DNA from: Adiantum capillus-veneris
Lineage: Eukaryota; Streptophyta; Polypodiopsida; Polypodiales; Pteridaceae
Assembly: GCA_014529385.2 (NCBI GenBank)
Contig: CM043946.1
Span: 19,892,077-19,956,076, forward strand
DNA: 64,000 nt
Reading direction: 5' to 3'
Shown here in pieces: positions 1-11,244 of this stretch. The notes beneath the pieces are model-generated. The model was not told where the DNA came from. It worked only from the letters and a program-made list of their open reading frames with translations, and searched no databases. The translations under genes were made by a program, and so were the position numbers. Positions within the stretch are counted from its first letter, which is position 1, and every line of letters starts with the position of its first letter.

Positions 1-127
1 CGATTTGACCAGGCTCCACCTATTGACATTCCAGATGAGGACACACCATCAGCCGCCACCTCCGACGATAATGATCAAACAGATGAGCTAGAGACATGAA
101 TGCCTCTAGCCAAAAGGGGAGGGCTAA
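1..127 (+). pseudogene. 3' tail of a Tat-like gypsy polyprotein, hairpin and PPT
   Basis: The first 33 codons form an open frame that enters from outside the window and stops with TGA at 97-99. It is acidic and polar (many D, E, T, P), as expected for the end of a gypsy polyprotein after integrase. A perfect 7-bp stem, GCTAGAG (87-93) with CTCTAGC (104-110), overlaps the stop. It is followed at once by a purine run (112-123, AAAAGGGGAGGG) ending in CTAA before an LTR that starts TGAT at 128. The same GGGGAGGGCTA core precedes the LTR in T1 and T2, so the lineage call is Tat-like. No catalytic domain is inside the window. Confidence 0.7.
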
Positions 128-1729
128 TGATGGGGGCTTTTCACAAGCCAAGCTCCCATACCCCTCTTCTCTCGTCCCCACCCCATGAAAACCCCCTCTT
201 AGGGAGGGAGTGATAAAAGACATTGGAAAAAGTAAGAAAAAAAATAAAGTATGATTATGTAATATATGAGAAAGGTAAAATAGGCCACTTCATGCCTGCG
301 GGGCAGCCCATCCCCACCTTGCCTCCTTTTTCTTCACTGTTGCCCCGCCGTGTGTCCCTTTTCCTCGCCTCCACTCAAAAGGTCAACCCCCTCTCTCTTC
401 CCCTTGTCCTTTCTCCTTTCTCTCTCCCCTCAAGCTACCCCACCTCTCACCAATAATGCATTCTAACTCACCAATAATGCACCCTAACTCACATGCAACT
501 TACCCTATCTTCCAAAATAGTATACCCCACCCCCCCTTTCTCTCTCCTATCATATCCCATGACCCAAATACCCCCCCCTCTCTCTAAAGGGCGCCATGTC
601 TCTTGTCTTGTAGCTAAATAACCTCCCCCACACTCACACACACTCAGTTTCACTAAAAAAAGTGCCCAGAGACCCATCCCCACCCGGTGGTTACCTGATT
701 TTTCCTGTGTTCACACACATCTGCACACAGATTCACCTCTGAACACACTCCCCTCTCTCCCCTCTTGTAATTACTTTATTCTCCATGTCACCTCTCACTT
801 TTTTTCATCAACCCATCTCTCTCTCTTGGTCTCTCTCTCATGAGACTGCTGTTCTGGCACATATACACACAGCCAGACAAGTGGGGCCCACAGTCACATG
901 GCCTATGTAGATAATGATTTCTTCATTTCTAAATTCTAGAATTTCTCCCCCCTCCTCCCCTATATAAAGAGGGGTCACCATCACACAAAAACAGACAACA
1001 TCACCAAAGAACACACTATGCACTGTGTGTGCCTAGTGTACACACACACACCCACACCATCACCATCACCGCAATCACCATGCTTGTCTTGAGCATGACC
1101 TCTACACCCTTGGCTATGGAAGATGAAGGGCAACTAAATGAAGGATGATGGCCATAATCCTCGTGCGAGTCTTCGCCATCAACTCCCACCTATCCGCCAT
1201 GTGCTCTACCACTCTCTCCCTTCTCATTCCCCTACCCTATGCTCCCCATTTCATCGCCTAGTTCTCTAAATAAAGCTTGAGGTTTTGTGAGTATGTTTTC
1301 TTGCAATGTTTTGCCCATGTGAGGTGTGCGGAATCGCCACCTAGTCTTGTGTTTTGGAGTGAGCTAGTGTATGTGTGAAGGGTGTGCAGATTCGCCATCC
1401 TTTTGTGGTGCCTAAGTACTAAGCCGCTATACCCCCTCCCTCACTCTCTCTCTCTCTCTCACTTGATCTCATTCCCTTTCCTCTTCATCATTACTCCCAA
1501 GCATCCATCTCTCTTGGATGAAAACTTTGTTATGGTGGTGTGTTGTTTGCGTCCTAGCCGCTGAAGCTAGGTGGTGCCCCCCCTGTTTGCTTTACCATGA
1601 CAGGCTCGAGGCGTGCCATTCGGTCCCCGGTGTTTTAGAGGCCGTCGGGGTTTGGGGTTCGCTTTGCTCCCGTCACTATATAGGGGCAACTGTATGTGTG
1701 TCACGTGTGTTCCCCATCCCCCCTCTCCA
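128..1729 (+). repeat. LTR of a Tat-like gypsy element (left-edge element)
   Basis: The LTR starts TGATGGGGGC directly after the polypurine tract. It is taken to end at CTCTCCA (1729) because a PBS-like 17-mer follows five bases later. It carries a TATA box near 960, a poly-A signal AATAAA at 1269-1274 and a CT-rich run near 1440-1462. Length is about 1.6 kb. No second copy lies in the window, so the right border is inferred from the PBS-like site. ORFs inside it are pyrimidine-rich noise; I see no gene in it. Confidence 0.6.
960..968 (+). promoter_or_regulatory. TATA box of the left-edge LTR
   Basis: CTATATAAA sits in a C-rich context about 830 bases into the LTR, and a polyadenylation signal follows about 300 bases later. 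This is the usual order U3-TATA-R-polyA for a plant LTR promoter. Confidence 0.6.
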
Positions 1730-1734
1730 TCTTC

Positions 1735-1751
1735 TGGTGCCCCTATTGAGG
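1735..1751 (+). other. PBS-like site directly after the left-edge LTR
   Basis: TGGTGCCCCTATTGAGG matches the PBS of T1 (TGGTGCCCCCACTGAGG) and T2 (TGGTGCCCCCACGGAGG) at most positions. It sits where a PBS should be, just past an LTR. The same LTR is preceded by a PPT, so one LTR has internal sequence on both sides. Confidence 0.55.
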
Positions 1752-1871
1752 AGCGGCTGATTGCTCCAATTTGAAAGTGAAAAGGTGGTTTTGACACTGC
1801 AAGATGCACGAGCTTTGAAGGGTAGGTGCTACTAGAGATGGCGTGGTTAGGATTTTTGATGTTCACTGGGT

Positions 1872-2450
1872 TGAAGATGTGGAAACCTGGCTCCAAGATT
1901 ATGGTTTGTTTCTACTGGAGAGTAGCGTGCCTAGAGAAGAAGGAGTGGTTCAAGCTTTCCCACTCCTGGTTCATGACAAAGTGATTCAATGGATTGCATG
2001 AAGAAGAAAAGATGGATTGAATGGCCTTAGAAACGGCCTTTGAAAGAAAATTTGTGATGGATGTGCAATTGAATGAGGTGAAGCAAACGCTAGATGGATT
2101 GAAGAAAAGCCTGTATGGGGATTTCCAAGCATTCGAGTGGGAGTTCGAGGCTCTTTGGGGGCAACTCATAAAGGTAAGTGCTGGAGAGAATGTAAATTTT
2201 TTTGAAGTTAAGAAAGTTTGTGGAGTGCTTCCATGAGGATGCTCGTGATAAAGTGGAGATAGATGGGTTTATGTCATACATGGAGGTGGTGGCCTTTGCA
2301 AAGAGTTTCACTAAGAAGCTTTTAAAGAAACGTCAAGCGAGACAAGGATGGTTGACCCTGATGGTGTTAAAGCCGGTTGAAGTGGTGGAAATAAAGACAG
2401 GGCCAATGCTAGAGGGTCTACATGTGCAAGAAGACCCAGGCTGATCTAGC
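1872..2450 (+). pseudogene. decayed chromovirus-type gag
   Basis: Reading in shifting frames, 1872-2000 gives a capsid-like stretch (VEDVETWLQDYGLFLLES, then VVQAFPLLVHDKVIQWI). 2021-2236 gives a stretch with the usual gag pattern of a long helix followed by YGDFQAFEWEFEAL. 2202-2444 gives FVECFHEDARDKVEIDGF and VVAFAKSFTKKLLKKR. This is the capsid/Retrotrans_gag pattern of plant Ty3/gypsy chromoviruses. Several frameshifts and a stop after QWIA show it is dead. Protease, RT and RNase H are missing between this and the integrase tail at 2620, so about 3 kb or more of pol has been deleted. No zinc knuckle is visible. Confidence 0.7.
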
Positions 2451-2619
2451 TGCAAAGCGATGGGGTCGTTCCAGGCAAAAAAGTTCCAGTTGTTGAAGAA
2501 TTGTCGATGGTTCCAGACCAAGGAGATGTGTTGGAAAATTCAGTTGTGGATAGTCGAATTTCTTGGGAGTGTGCTCATGGCCGGTAGGTGAGGTTTGCTG
2601 ATGAGATTGAAGCGATAGA

Positions 2620-3058
2620 GGTGAATGAGATTTCGCATCGAAAAACGCAGGATCAAAAGCGTTGATACTAATGTCTTTGTTAAGCTTGCTCCTCGTTTTT
2701 ATGGACCTTTCAAAATTTCAGTTGTCATTAATGATGTTTCTTTCCGTTTAGAACAACCTGCACATTGGCACATTCACAATGCCTTTCACATTAGCCTTTT
2801 ACGCCCATTCCAAGGACCCCTACCTACACACCACATTTATGAAGACCCACCTTCACTTGTAGACCAAGAAGAGCAACTCATCCATGATAAAATAGTTGAC
2901 CATGAGACCACCACTACACGCACTGGAATGGTTTATAACCGTTACCTTTTGACTTTCAAGGGCCACCCTAGAGAGGATGCCAAATGGATGCGTGAAAAGT
3001 TTTTTCGCAATTTCCCCGACCTTCTCCACACTTTCCATCACTCACGGTCCAGTTGATT
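2620..3058 (+). pseudogene. chromovirus integrase C-terminus with chromodomain
   Basis: The 143-codon open frame begins in the integrase C-terminal region. KLAPRFYGPFKI is the GPY/F module and LPAHWHIHNAFHISLLRPF-type sequence follows. It ends in a chromodomain (YNRYLLTFKGHP then EDAKWMREKFF, with the aromatic residues that bind methylated histone tails in family members). In chromoviruses this module directs integration to heterochromatin. The N-terminal zinc finger and the DDE core are absent. The frame ends 45 bases before a PPT (3092-3104). Confidence 0.85.
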
Positions 3059-3104
3059 TCTCTATTGAGCGACTGAGGACAGTTGCTATCCCTGGTGGGA
3101 GGGA

Positions 3105-3824
3105 TGTTACGAGACTGGGCACCCTCCTGTTGTAGTGGTTAGCTGCAATTGGGATAGCTGGCGTAATGGGTAATTATGTGTTGTCTATTTATTTTACTAA
3201 TTGAGTTGATGATGATTTTGTAGAGTGGAATGCGGGGAGTTCATGAAGAGGCGACGGCAATTACTCTTGGCCATTTTATATTTGCACAGTATCTTAGAAC
3301 ATCATTTCAATAAGTCACTATGGCTCTGTAAATAGTTGTAGTGGGAACTCCCCTTATGGGTCATGCAAGAACTAATGAGCTTCACTCATTCACAAAAGTG
3401 AAGTGGTTGTAAAAGAGGGGCCTCAAATTTTGGCACCTTAAACTCAAAAATAATATATTAAATACCAACTCCACAAGAGAGGTGCCGTGGAGTTTGGGGC
3501 TAGATTTAGGCCTTTCTCTTGCAGATTCTCAACTCTACTCTCTTATGCTATGGTTATTTGTTGTGTACTCTCTAATCTAGTCTCCATCTCTTACACATCT
3601 CTTACACTCTCTTACAATCATGTCTATGTCAATTTTATGTTTACTGTGTGTGTGTGTGTCTCATAGTCTAGGTGTGAGTGTGTGTGCTTGGAAATTGGAA
3701 GAAGAGGTGGACAGGTTGATGGTGATTGCTTGGAAGCTTGTGTTGAATAGTTTAAGCGGTAGATCTCCCCCTCTTCTCCCAACAGATCTCGAGACAAAGG
3801 GAGGGCACGAGTCAAGGTGTAACA
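3105..3824 (+). repeat. 3' LTR of the deleted chromovirus
   Basis: A purine run, GGTGGGAGGGA, ends at 3104. The LTR starts TGTTACGAG, and 720 bases later GTAACA ends at 3824 as the inverted terminal match of TGTTAC. The left border is well supported by the PPT and the upstream chromodomain. The right border rests only on the six-base terminal inverted repeat. The 5' LTR is not in the window. An open frame starting at 3620 inside it is low-complexity and not a gene. Confidence 0.55.
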
Positions 3825-4019
3825 ACTCTCTGGATAGAGATACGAGATGGGAAACGGATTTGTCCTACTCAATGTATGAGGAGTTTGACCTTATGCATGC
3901 GAGTGGAGATGCGGTAGATGTGTGTGCAAAGCAGATCAAAGGGCAACATGCCAATCAAAGGATGAGACATTGCCAAAATGATGAGGCTATAGATTTGAGG
4001 GGGTGCTGCAAATATGTGG

Positions 4020-4819
4020 CAAACCACATCAATGATTGTGATGGAATTTTAACAAGGCTTAAAGAAGTGAACCTTACCTTATTTTAGGGCAAAAGTCATT
4101 GTTTGATATTGAAGAAACATTGATTGTGGGTCATCTTTGTAGTCCTCTTGGCTGCCAACCTTGTTCAACTAAAAGTGGATGCAATACAAAGGATGAAAGA
4201 ATAATGCATAAATATCATGGAGGTGGGAATATTTTTAGATGTATGTGTCTTCTATCTCATATGGATTCCACATTATGCACATGTCATAGATCCTCTTTAT
4301 CAATTGCTAAGGAAAAACAAAAGGTTTCAATGGAATGTCGTACGTGTAAAAGCTATGAGAAAGTTGAAGCAATTGCTATTGTCTTCACCAACTTTGAGGA
4401 AGTTCAACTATGAGTATGGAAGACTAGTGATTGTGACAATGGACACCAATCCAACAGGGATAGGATGGGCAATAAGGCAAGACAATGAAGAGGAACACAG
4501 GTATGTTGTGAGGTTTGGGGCCAAGGTTTTGAGATCTTGCCAAAGAGCATATCTTCATGTAAAAAGGGAGTTATGGGGAGGGGTTATAGCATTAAAGTGT
4601 GAGAAACACTACTTGATTGCAACATCTATAGTTGTAGAGATTGATTGCTTACCACTTCTAGGGATGATTACAAGTAATTCTACTCTTGAAATTGCTATGC
4701 TTAGGTGGATTGCTTATATAAAGTCCTTGAACCCAAAATTTAGTCACATTGCAAGAAAAGATAATCCAATGGAAGATATGCTTTCAAGGGCAAGGTATGG
4801 AAATGAGGATGATACATGA
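4020..4819 (+). pseudogene. gypsy RT thumb and RNase H fragment
   Basis: 4025-4080 reads HINDCDGILTRLKEVNLTL, the end of an RT palm/connection. 4217-4819 is an open frame with IWIPHYAHVIDPLYQLLRK, typical of the linker to RNase H. Then comes RNase H itself: VTMDTNPTGIGWAI (first catalytic D in TMDTN), LHVKRELWGGVIALK (catalytic E) and VVEIDCLPLL (next D). It ends FSHIARKDNPMEDMLSRA. RT fingers and the YxDD box are missing upstream. The lineage differs from T1, T2 and element A in sequence. Confidence 0.75.
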
Positions 4820-6325
4820 TTGATGAAGGAGAAGATGTGTACACAAAAATTCTACACAACTTCGCATGAGAAATGTGATGATATATGCATTGTATCTTCA
4901 CTTGAGTCCTTCTCAAAGGAATTTTACGAGGATGAATGGCTACTCATAGGTTGCTACCGGAGTACTTTGCAAAAGAAGGCCGATTGGACTGAAGCAAAAT
5001 TCAAAAGGATCATAAAGAAAACCTATGGATACTTATTGAGGGATGGATACTTATGGAAACATCCTAAAAGAAGATATGATACTCCATTACGAGTAGTATG
5101 TGGTAAGCCTATTCAGCTCAAAATTATCATGAAAGTCTATATACCAAATATCAAGGTATATGGGCTGATTTTGCCGTAGCGAAAGAAAGATATTGGTGGA
5201 AAAGCATGTATAAGGATGTAGCATATTTTGTGGAGTCTTGTGTCACATGCCAAATGTATTCTAATGTACACCATCATGATGGATTGCATCTTACCTACCC
5301 ATTATCCATGCACTATAAATGGGTTGTTGATCTAATCAAAATGCCTTTAGGACTTTGGCTAATGAGATACTTGGAACTTGCATGAGAAGACTTGATAGAT
5401 CAAGTGGAAGGGTGTGCATTGAGGACAAAAACTACAGAAGCTATTTATAAATTTTTTCTTGAAGATTTAATTTGCCGCTATGGCTATATGGGAAAGATAG
5501 TTGCTGATAGAGGTGAGTTAGATGCAAATGAAACAAGGGAATTCTTCAAAAGAATTGGTATCAAGATAGCTTTAACTAGTGCTTATAATCTAGAGGGAAA
5601 TGGAAAAAGTGAAAGAGGACATCCTCCTATTATCAAAGCTTTGTCTAAGGCATGCAAAGGTAAAATGCGTGAATTCCCAAGATTGCTACCATATGCTTTA
5701 TGGGCTGACCGTACAACTCAGAGCTCAATAACTGGTTACATGCCTGCTGCATTGATGTATGGTCAGAAGCTATTCATGCAAATTGAGGATGCCGTTCCTA
5801 CTTGGAACATGTTACCTTGGGAAGATGGTATAGGAAGGGAAAATCTACATGCATTGCACATATAGAAATTGGAAATAAGACATGGAGATTGCAAAAGCTC
5901 GACTAAAGGATGCAAGATTAAAGAATAAAAATAGGTTTGATAAAATACATAGGCTTCAACCAAAGCCTATTGAAGGGGTGATTGGGTCCTGATGTATGAT
6001 AATATCCTTGACAACCAGCACACCACACAAAGAATGTTTGCAACAAGGTGATTTGGGCCATATGTTGTCAAACATGTGCATGGAAATGCTACATATACCT
6101 TGAGCGAGCTTGATGGAACAAAGGTAAAAGATCCTATAACAAGAAAAAGAATTGATATGTTCAAGAGGAGACATGATGATGATCCTTTTGATTCACAACA
6201 AAATTAAGATGAAGAATCCAGTGACCGTGCAATGGATGAGGATGACAAAGCAGAGGATGATTGCCCAAACTTTACAAAATATGAAAACGACATCCAAATA
6301 TCTGTGGATATTGATGAAGATTAAA
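4820..6325 (+). pseudogene. decayed gypsy integrase and acidic tail
   Basis: 4820-5179 covers the linker and the start of the zinc-binding region. 5200-5270 reads AKERYWWKSMYKDV and then FVESCVTCQMYSN, keeping the CxxC half of H2C2. 5392-5865 is the DDE core: IVADRGELDANETREFF holds the second D and AYNLEGNGKSERGHPP the E, followed by LPYALWADRTTQSSITGYMP. 5990-6170 reads as a GPY/F-like C-terminus in a shifted frame, then a strongly acidic tail to about 6325. Several stops and frameshifts make it non-functional. It continues the RNase H fragment just upstream. Confidence 0.75.
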
Positions 6326-6341
6326 CCTACATAACCAAAAT

Positions 6342-7000
6342 GTTGGCACATGCTAGAGAATGTGAAAGTTTAGAGGGGTGGATGTTGTGCCATTGTTGAA
6401 GGATATGTTTTTGAAATGTGAGCAGGGAAGGTGCAAGGTCTTTGGCTGCGAGAGGTGTGCGTGAGAGAGAATAGTAGACATAAACATCTCCGACAATCAC
6501 CATAATCATCAATAAATTGAGTAAAGTTTTAAGTACAACTTAATCAATAGCCAAGGTGGGTTGTTAATGACATTGTCACTTGGGATAACTAATAACTAGG
6601 AGTTTAAGCTCCCTTTACAAAGATTAAGTGGGTTGTTAACGGCTCCGAGACTTATCAAGATGATTAATCAAGTTTAAGCTGATGATGATCGAGATCTCGT
6701 CCATGTCGCTCTAATCGCTTCAATTTCCCTTGAACTCTACAAACTTAATTCTTGGTCTTTGTGTCATTATTCATGTTTCAATTCTCATCAAGAAGTCTTC
6801 AAACTTCCTCCTCTATTTGCTTTTGACCGCCTTAAATTCCTTCACAACTCTCTAAAACTTCTCTGATTGAGCTTCCAAAAATTACCTTTGAGAGCTCCTT
6901 CAAAGCGAGAGATAAGGTGAGAACTTGGTGCCTTCCTTAGCCAAGAATGAGGACAAATGGTCCTTCTTTGCTGGGTCTCTAGGACCAAATAATTGCACCT
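6342..7000 (+). repeat. PPT and probable LTR start of the RH-IN fragment's element
   Basis: A purine-rich run (AGAGGGGTGGA) ends at 6382 and TGTTGTGCC follows, so an LTR probably starts at 6383. A 5-bp stem, CACAT (6347-6351) with ATGTG (6360-6364), lies upstream of the run. I could not find the LTR's right end and have no second copy. Between 6383 and about 7000 I see nothing coding. Confidence 0.35.
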
Positions 7001-8279
7001 ACAGTTTCCCACACTTGTGGGTCCTTATAGTTGACAACCCAAAAACCTTTCTATTAGTTAGTGTAAGCTTGAGCATCTGTCATCCCACTCTTCTGGCGCA
7101 AGGTACCCAATATTGAATCAAATTTTTTCTTTAGTTTGGTGATGTAGGATCATTATCAATGTTCGATAAAGCCATTGCAAGCCAAACAGGATAGATTTTT
7201 GTGTCACTTGGAACTAACATAACAAAGTCACCTTGATGAACATCAGTCATAGTGTCAAAATCTTCCCTTGGTCTATCTCATTGAGAACCACAACAATGAT
7301 CATTCAAGGGAAAAGGAATATTTCTGCTTCCTATTGTAAATTTGCTGTAGTGCTTTGTAAGAGATAAGATTCTTGAGTTTTTGGCCAAAAAATTCCATAT
7401 AAGACTCCCTCTGATATAATTGCTTTTTCAATCTCATCAATTACCTTACTCCAATAATCTATCACAGGTCTATAATATTGTGGCACACTTGAACCATTCC
7501 CTAAATTTTCTAGAACCTTATATCATTATTCAATCCTGAAATCACTTCTTCATGAGCCTTGCCATACTCCACCATTGGTACCAAAGGTGGATCTCCATGT
7601 GGTAACATTGGTTTGCCTTCTGTTTCTATTTTCCAAAGACAAATACTTCCACTCCAACTTGACACAACTGCATGTGATTTATATTGCATCAATGGTGTCT
7701 CATCTTGCATAAAAAACCTAAATTGAAGTGGTTTGTAATGGCCAACAAGTATGTCTTATCCATCACAATATTGCTTGAAATCAGGGACCTTTGTAAGCAA
7801 AAATGGAGCTGGAGATGAAGATGAGCTTTTTTTGTAATGTATCCATCAAATGCGGAAAATTATATGTTTGGGTTACTCTAAACTTCTTTGAAACCTATCG
7901 AACATGGCATCTATGTTCTCATGTGTATGCACAACCATCAAAAATCCTAGATGGATGGTTTTGGAAACCCTTCTTGAAACAAGCACTGACAATTAGGCAA
8001 ATAGATATCGATTTTTGTTTTCCATTGCACAATTATCTAGCTGTAGTATCAAGTCCTCCGATAAATTTTGAAATGTTGACCTTAATTCCTCTTTTGCAGT
8101 TTTTGATCATTGCACAATGGGCTCTGTTCCATCACACAAGTTGTGGTAGTCCAAAGCATCCCTGGAGTTCAAATCATGTAGTAGTGAAACACTACTCCTT
8201 GGAAGTTCATTTGCTACTAGACCACCAAGAGGATGTGTATCTATCCTCTCTAGGTTATGTAAACAATTAATAACGGAGC

Positions 8280-8405
8280 CAATTGTAATATTTGGATGTA
8301 CCCACAAACTATTCAAGACAATTTGTCTGTAATAACCTTCTTCAATTGTAATATTTGGATATGCGCACAAACCATTCAAGGCAAAGTATCCGCAATGAGC
8401 TTCTC
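8280..8405 (-). repeat. 63-bp in-frame tandem duplication in the transposase-like gene
   Basis: A 63-base unit beginning AATTGTAATATTTGGAT occurs at about 8281 and again at 8344. It encodes a 21-residue unit with PNITI in both copies. The second unit has drifted, so the duplication is not recent. Confidence 0.7.
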
Positions 8406-8603
8406 CATATCCATGAGTTATCATACCTATCAATGCCACCAAAAAATTGTATCCTGAATCCACACCCTTAGGAACAATACGTAATTGAGGATTGGCACTC
8501 TTCTTTTGATCCATCTTATCATGACACATATTGTTGTGGATGAGTATGAATATGTGCGCCATGCACAATATAAGCTCCTACATCTCTTTTGTTGTGCATG
8601 TGA

Positions 8604-8606
<3 letters not shown>

Positions 8607-8661
<55 letters not shown>
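8607..8661. repeat. (CT)n microsatellite, about 55 bp
   Basis: Uninterrupted CT dinucleotides inside the decayed transposase-like gene. On the minus strand it would encode an RE repeat, so the ORF that spans it is an artefact. Confidence 0.95.
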
Positions 8662-8662
<1 letters not shown>

Positions 8663-9596
8663 GAGAGAAGCTCTCTCTTCAAGAGAAGGTTTATCTTCTA
8701 ACCTTGGTTTGATTGAACTACAAATATTACACTTAGAGAACTCACTCATCTTTGTGAAAATGACATGTGGGTAGTCTTTGCTCTAAATTTTACCAAAAGA
8801 AGAGTGGGATAACTTCTTCTCATAGCCCATTTGGTCAAGTGTCGTGTTGATTTTGCTTAGAATATCTACTTGTTTGTATGTTGATGGAGTTACTAATTGA
8901 GTCTCTCTTGAGCCATCTAGAAGCGTTCTACTTCTATGTGGCATCTTCTCAAAGTTGTTCTACACAAACTCATTTAGCAATGCTCTTGATAAACTAGTAT
9001 GTCTAAGTCTTCCTCTCAATGTACATGTGTTCCTATGCACATATTGGTGCACACCATTTTCAAAATTTTCCTTGTAGTGGTAAAATGATGTCTTTGGTAT
9101 TCCATGTAGCTCATACCATGCTCTACAATAAACAATACAACCATTTAGCCTGAATTGGTATCAAATCTTCTCATCGTGCTGAAAGCAAATAGAAAGAACA
9201 TCATAAACATAATTAGTATGTGCTTTTTGAGACTATCCCCGAAATTATTTTCGTAACCCTGTCACCATATCACAATCTGCAAACTCACAAATTTTTTGTC
9301 CACATCAATCAATGAATGAAACCCTTTGAATTGAATCAGTTGATAGATTAAAGGTAGAAGTTGATGCTACTCTCGCTTTTGAGTCCCATTGATTAAAGTG
9401 TGTCGTCTCTTCCTTGAAAAAGGGACACTGTTACTCCCATCAAGATTGTTTTTAACATTATCATCATCACTTCTCTACAAGAGGTCGAAGCAACAGAGAG
9501 AGAGGGAGTTTCTTTGAGGGGGTTGCTCTGTAGCAAATCAAGTAGGGAGAGGTTCTTCATTCCTGATAGCTGATAGTATTGCCTCCCACCTTGAGA

Positions 9597-10127
9597 CTAT
9601 CCAAAAGCCTTTTTCATTTCCTTTTCAGCTGCTTTGTTGACATCATTGTCATCTGTAGTAGCTATATCAAAGACCTGTGCAATCAATTCTTCAATCAAAT
9701 AATCTTCTGCAAAGATATGTCCATCATTTTCCTGCATATGCTTTAAGTATACCAATGGCATTTTATTTTGCCTCCAACTCATCCAGGGTAACCTTGCAAA
9801 ATTTAGTAACCCTATCTTCTTCAACCATAAAATATTTTCCCTATTTGCCACTAAATCATACATGAAGTCCAAGAAAATGTACTCTGGGACTACTTCCTCT
9901 TTTGGAGGTGGTAAAGCCTTGATGGGTGTAAGCATCTCTGACTCATCCTCCTCATTGGAGTCATCCACCACCATCCTCTCGTAACGAGTTTTGCGTAGAG
10001 GTCTCAACGTGACAAAGGGCTCTTTTTCCTCTATCCTCGAGTCAAACCCCATAGCCCCACAGGTGTGTTGCGAAGACTCGACATACTGAAACAAGCAAGA
10101 AAGTGCAGCAAGGAAGAAAAAAGCCAT
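9597..10127 (-). CDS. unrecognised 176-codon ORF
   Basis: I do not recognise this protein. It opens with a hydrophobic stretch (MAFFFLAALSCLF) that resembles a signal peptide but may be chance. A charged middle follows (VVDDSNEEDESEM, then a proline-rich PIKALPPPKEE). The C-terminal half is leucine- and aromatic-rich (YIFLDFMYDLVANRENILW; WMSWRQNKMPLVYLKHMQ) and ends in an acidic helix. It lies between the end of the host gypsy integrase (10265) and the transposase-like pseudogene (9350) on the same strand, so it could be the N-terminal part of the latter or a retroelement 3' ORF. An intact 176-codon frame among wreckage is notable, but there is no family support. Confidence 0.4.
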   Translation of the reverse strand: MAFFFLAALSCLFQYVESSQHTCGAMGFDSRIEEKEPFVTLRPLRKTRYERMVVDDSNEEDESEMLTPIKALPPPKEEVVPEYIFLDFMYDLVANRENILWLKKIGLLNFARLPWMSWRQNKMPLVYLKHMQENDGHIFAEDYLIEELIAQVFDIATTDDNDVNKAAEKEMKKAFG

Positions 10128-10264
10128 GAAGTAGAATTTTCCGCATCCCTTGAAATGATGCCTTTGTCCACTGCCTCACATGCATAAGACATCTCTATCC
10201 CACTAACATTATTACTTTGATGCTCAACTTGAGTACCATTTATTTCTCCGAAAAATGGTTTAAG

Positions 10265-11240
10265 TCAAAAACCATTTATTGGCTTAGCAGTTACCTGTCT
10301 TGACTCATCGGCCAAAATAAATGTATTAGGTCCCACAAGCCTAACTATTTGGAATGGTCCTACAAACCCGAGTTTCAATTTTCTAGGTTTGTGTCCCAGC
10401 TTGCTATTGTAAACCTTCACCCAATCTCCTGTAGAGAAAATTTTGAACTTTATGTTCCTGTTGATCCAAGTTTGCCTTCTTTGTTGAATAACCTCTGCAA
10501 TATACATGCTCTAAATTCTATCCTCTTCAAGTTTAAGCAATGCTTCTCCTCTGCAGTTAATTGACCCTTCAACTGCACCCCTGAGGATTGGTACTAAAAT
10601 CCATACACCAACTATAATGGTGTCATGCCTGCTGTCACCTTCAATGCAGTTCTAAAAGCCCAAAGTGCTGAATCCAACTTCTCATCCCAATCTATCATGT
10701 TCTAAATCACCAACTTCCTGATTATCTTGATCAAGATCTTATTGTTACTTTCTGCTTGTCCATTTGCCTAAGGATAGTACACCGTTGATTTCTTATGCAA
10801 GATCATATGCAGTTCAGTCAGTTTACTGATCACTTTGTTAATAAAATGTCATCCCTAATCAGAAACCAACCCAATAGGACATCCAAACCTAGTCATAATA
10901 TTTTTATACAAAACATTTGCCACACTCCTTGCTGTGTTCTCTCTCAAAGCCACAATTTTTACCCATTTTGTGCAATAATTAGTTGCAACCAAGATGTACA
11001 CGCTCTGTGTAAACCTTGCAAGTGGATTGATAGGACCAAAAAAATCTAATCCGCACTTTGAAATGGTTCCTAAGTTAATATGAGTTGCAAGGGCATCATC
11101 TCTACATTCAATGGTCTACCCTCTCTTTGACATAACAAACAGTTCTTTTGTATGGAACCCCTGCAATAACTGCAAAAGGCTTTCTTCTTAGTGCTAATCT
11201 CTTTCTTTGATCTTTAGTCATTGCTCCAGGTAACCCCCCT
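10265..11240 (-). pseudogene. host gypsy integrase (decayed)
   Basis: Minus-strand reading in several frames. About 10980-10850 gives the core with VATNYFTKWVK and GCPIGLVSDQGWHFIN, the second catalytic D being in SDQG. About 10780-10690 gives ANGQAESNNKILIKII (catalytic E) and then DWDEKLDSALWAFRTA. 10507-10265 is an open C-terminal stretch: FSTGDWVKVYNSKLGHKPRKL and GFVGPFQIVRLVGPNTFIL, the GPY/F-like module. Stops and frameshifts are frequent. The zinc-binding N-terminus near 11200 is poorly readable. This continues the RNase H at 11245-12189. Confidence 0.75.
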
Positions 11241-11244
11241 TCAG

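Larger units (their letters stand above)
7000..9350 (-). pseudogene. decayed transposase-like gene (LDN..ENKN / HTH..ID family)
   Basis: Read on the minus strand from 9350 down, with several frameshifts and stops. It shows CRAWYELHGIPKTSFYHYKE (about 9120, a DNA-binding-like start), MPHRSRTLLDGSRETQLV, then CHDKMDQKKSANPQLR (about 8520) and FLVALIGMITHGYGEAH. LDNCAMENKNRYLFA follows (8040-7996), then FLMVVHTHENIDAMFDRF (about 7950-7895) and VPDFKQYC with KPLQFRFFMQDETPLMQYK (7760-7680). These blocks match a widespread transposase-like family that I recall as DUF7869. The Asp residues in MDQ, LDN and IDAMF could be its catalytic triad, which is inference. A (CT)n tract interrupts it. I do not know its insertion ends. 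Confidence 0.6.

Noticed and set aside
3620-4087. 155-codon ORF as a gene
   Set aside because: It starts inside a probable LTR in low-complexity sequence and ends by running into gypsy RT sequence; only the last 20 codons are protein-like.
4099-4413. Cysteine-rich 104-codon ORF
   Set aside because: Out-of-frame reading of the RT-thumb/RNase H region of the gypsy fragment; the other frame gives recognisable RNase H.
9597-10265. 3' LTR of the host gypsy directly after its integrase
   Set aside because: I found neither the TGTTAGGG/CCCTAACA ends nor similarity to the LTR at 38667-39049.
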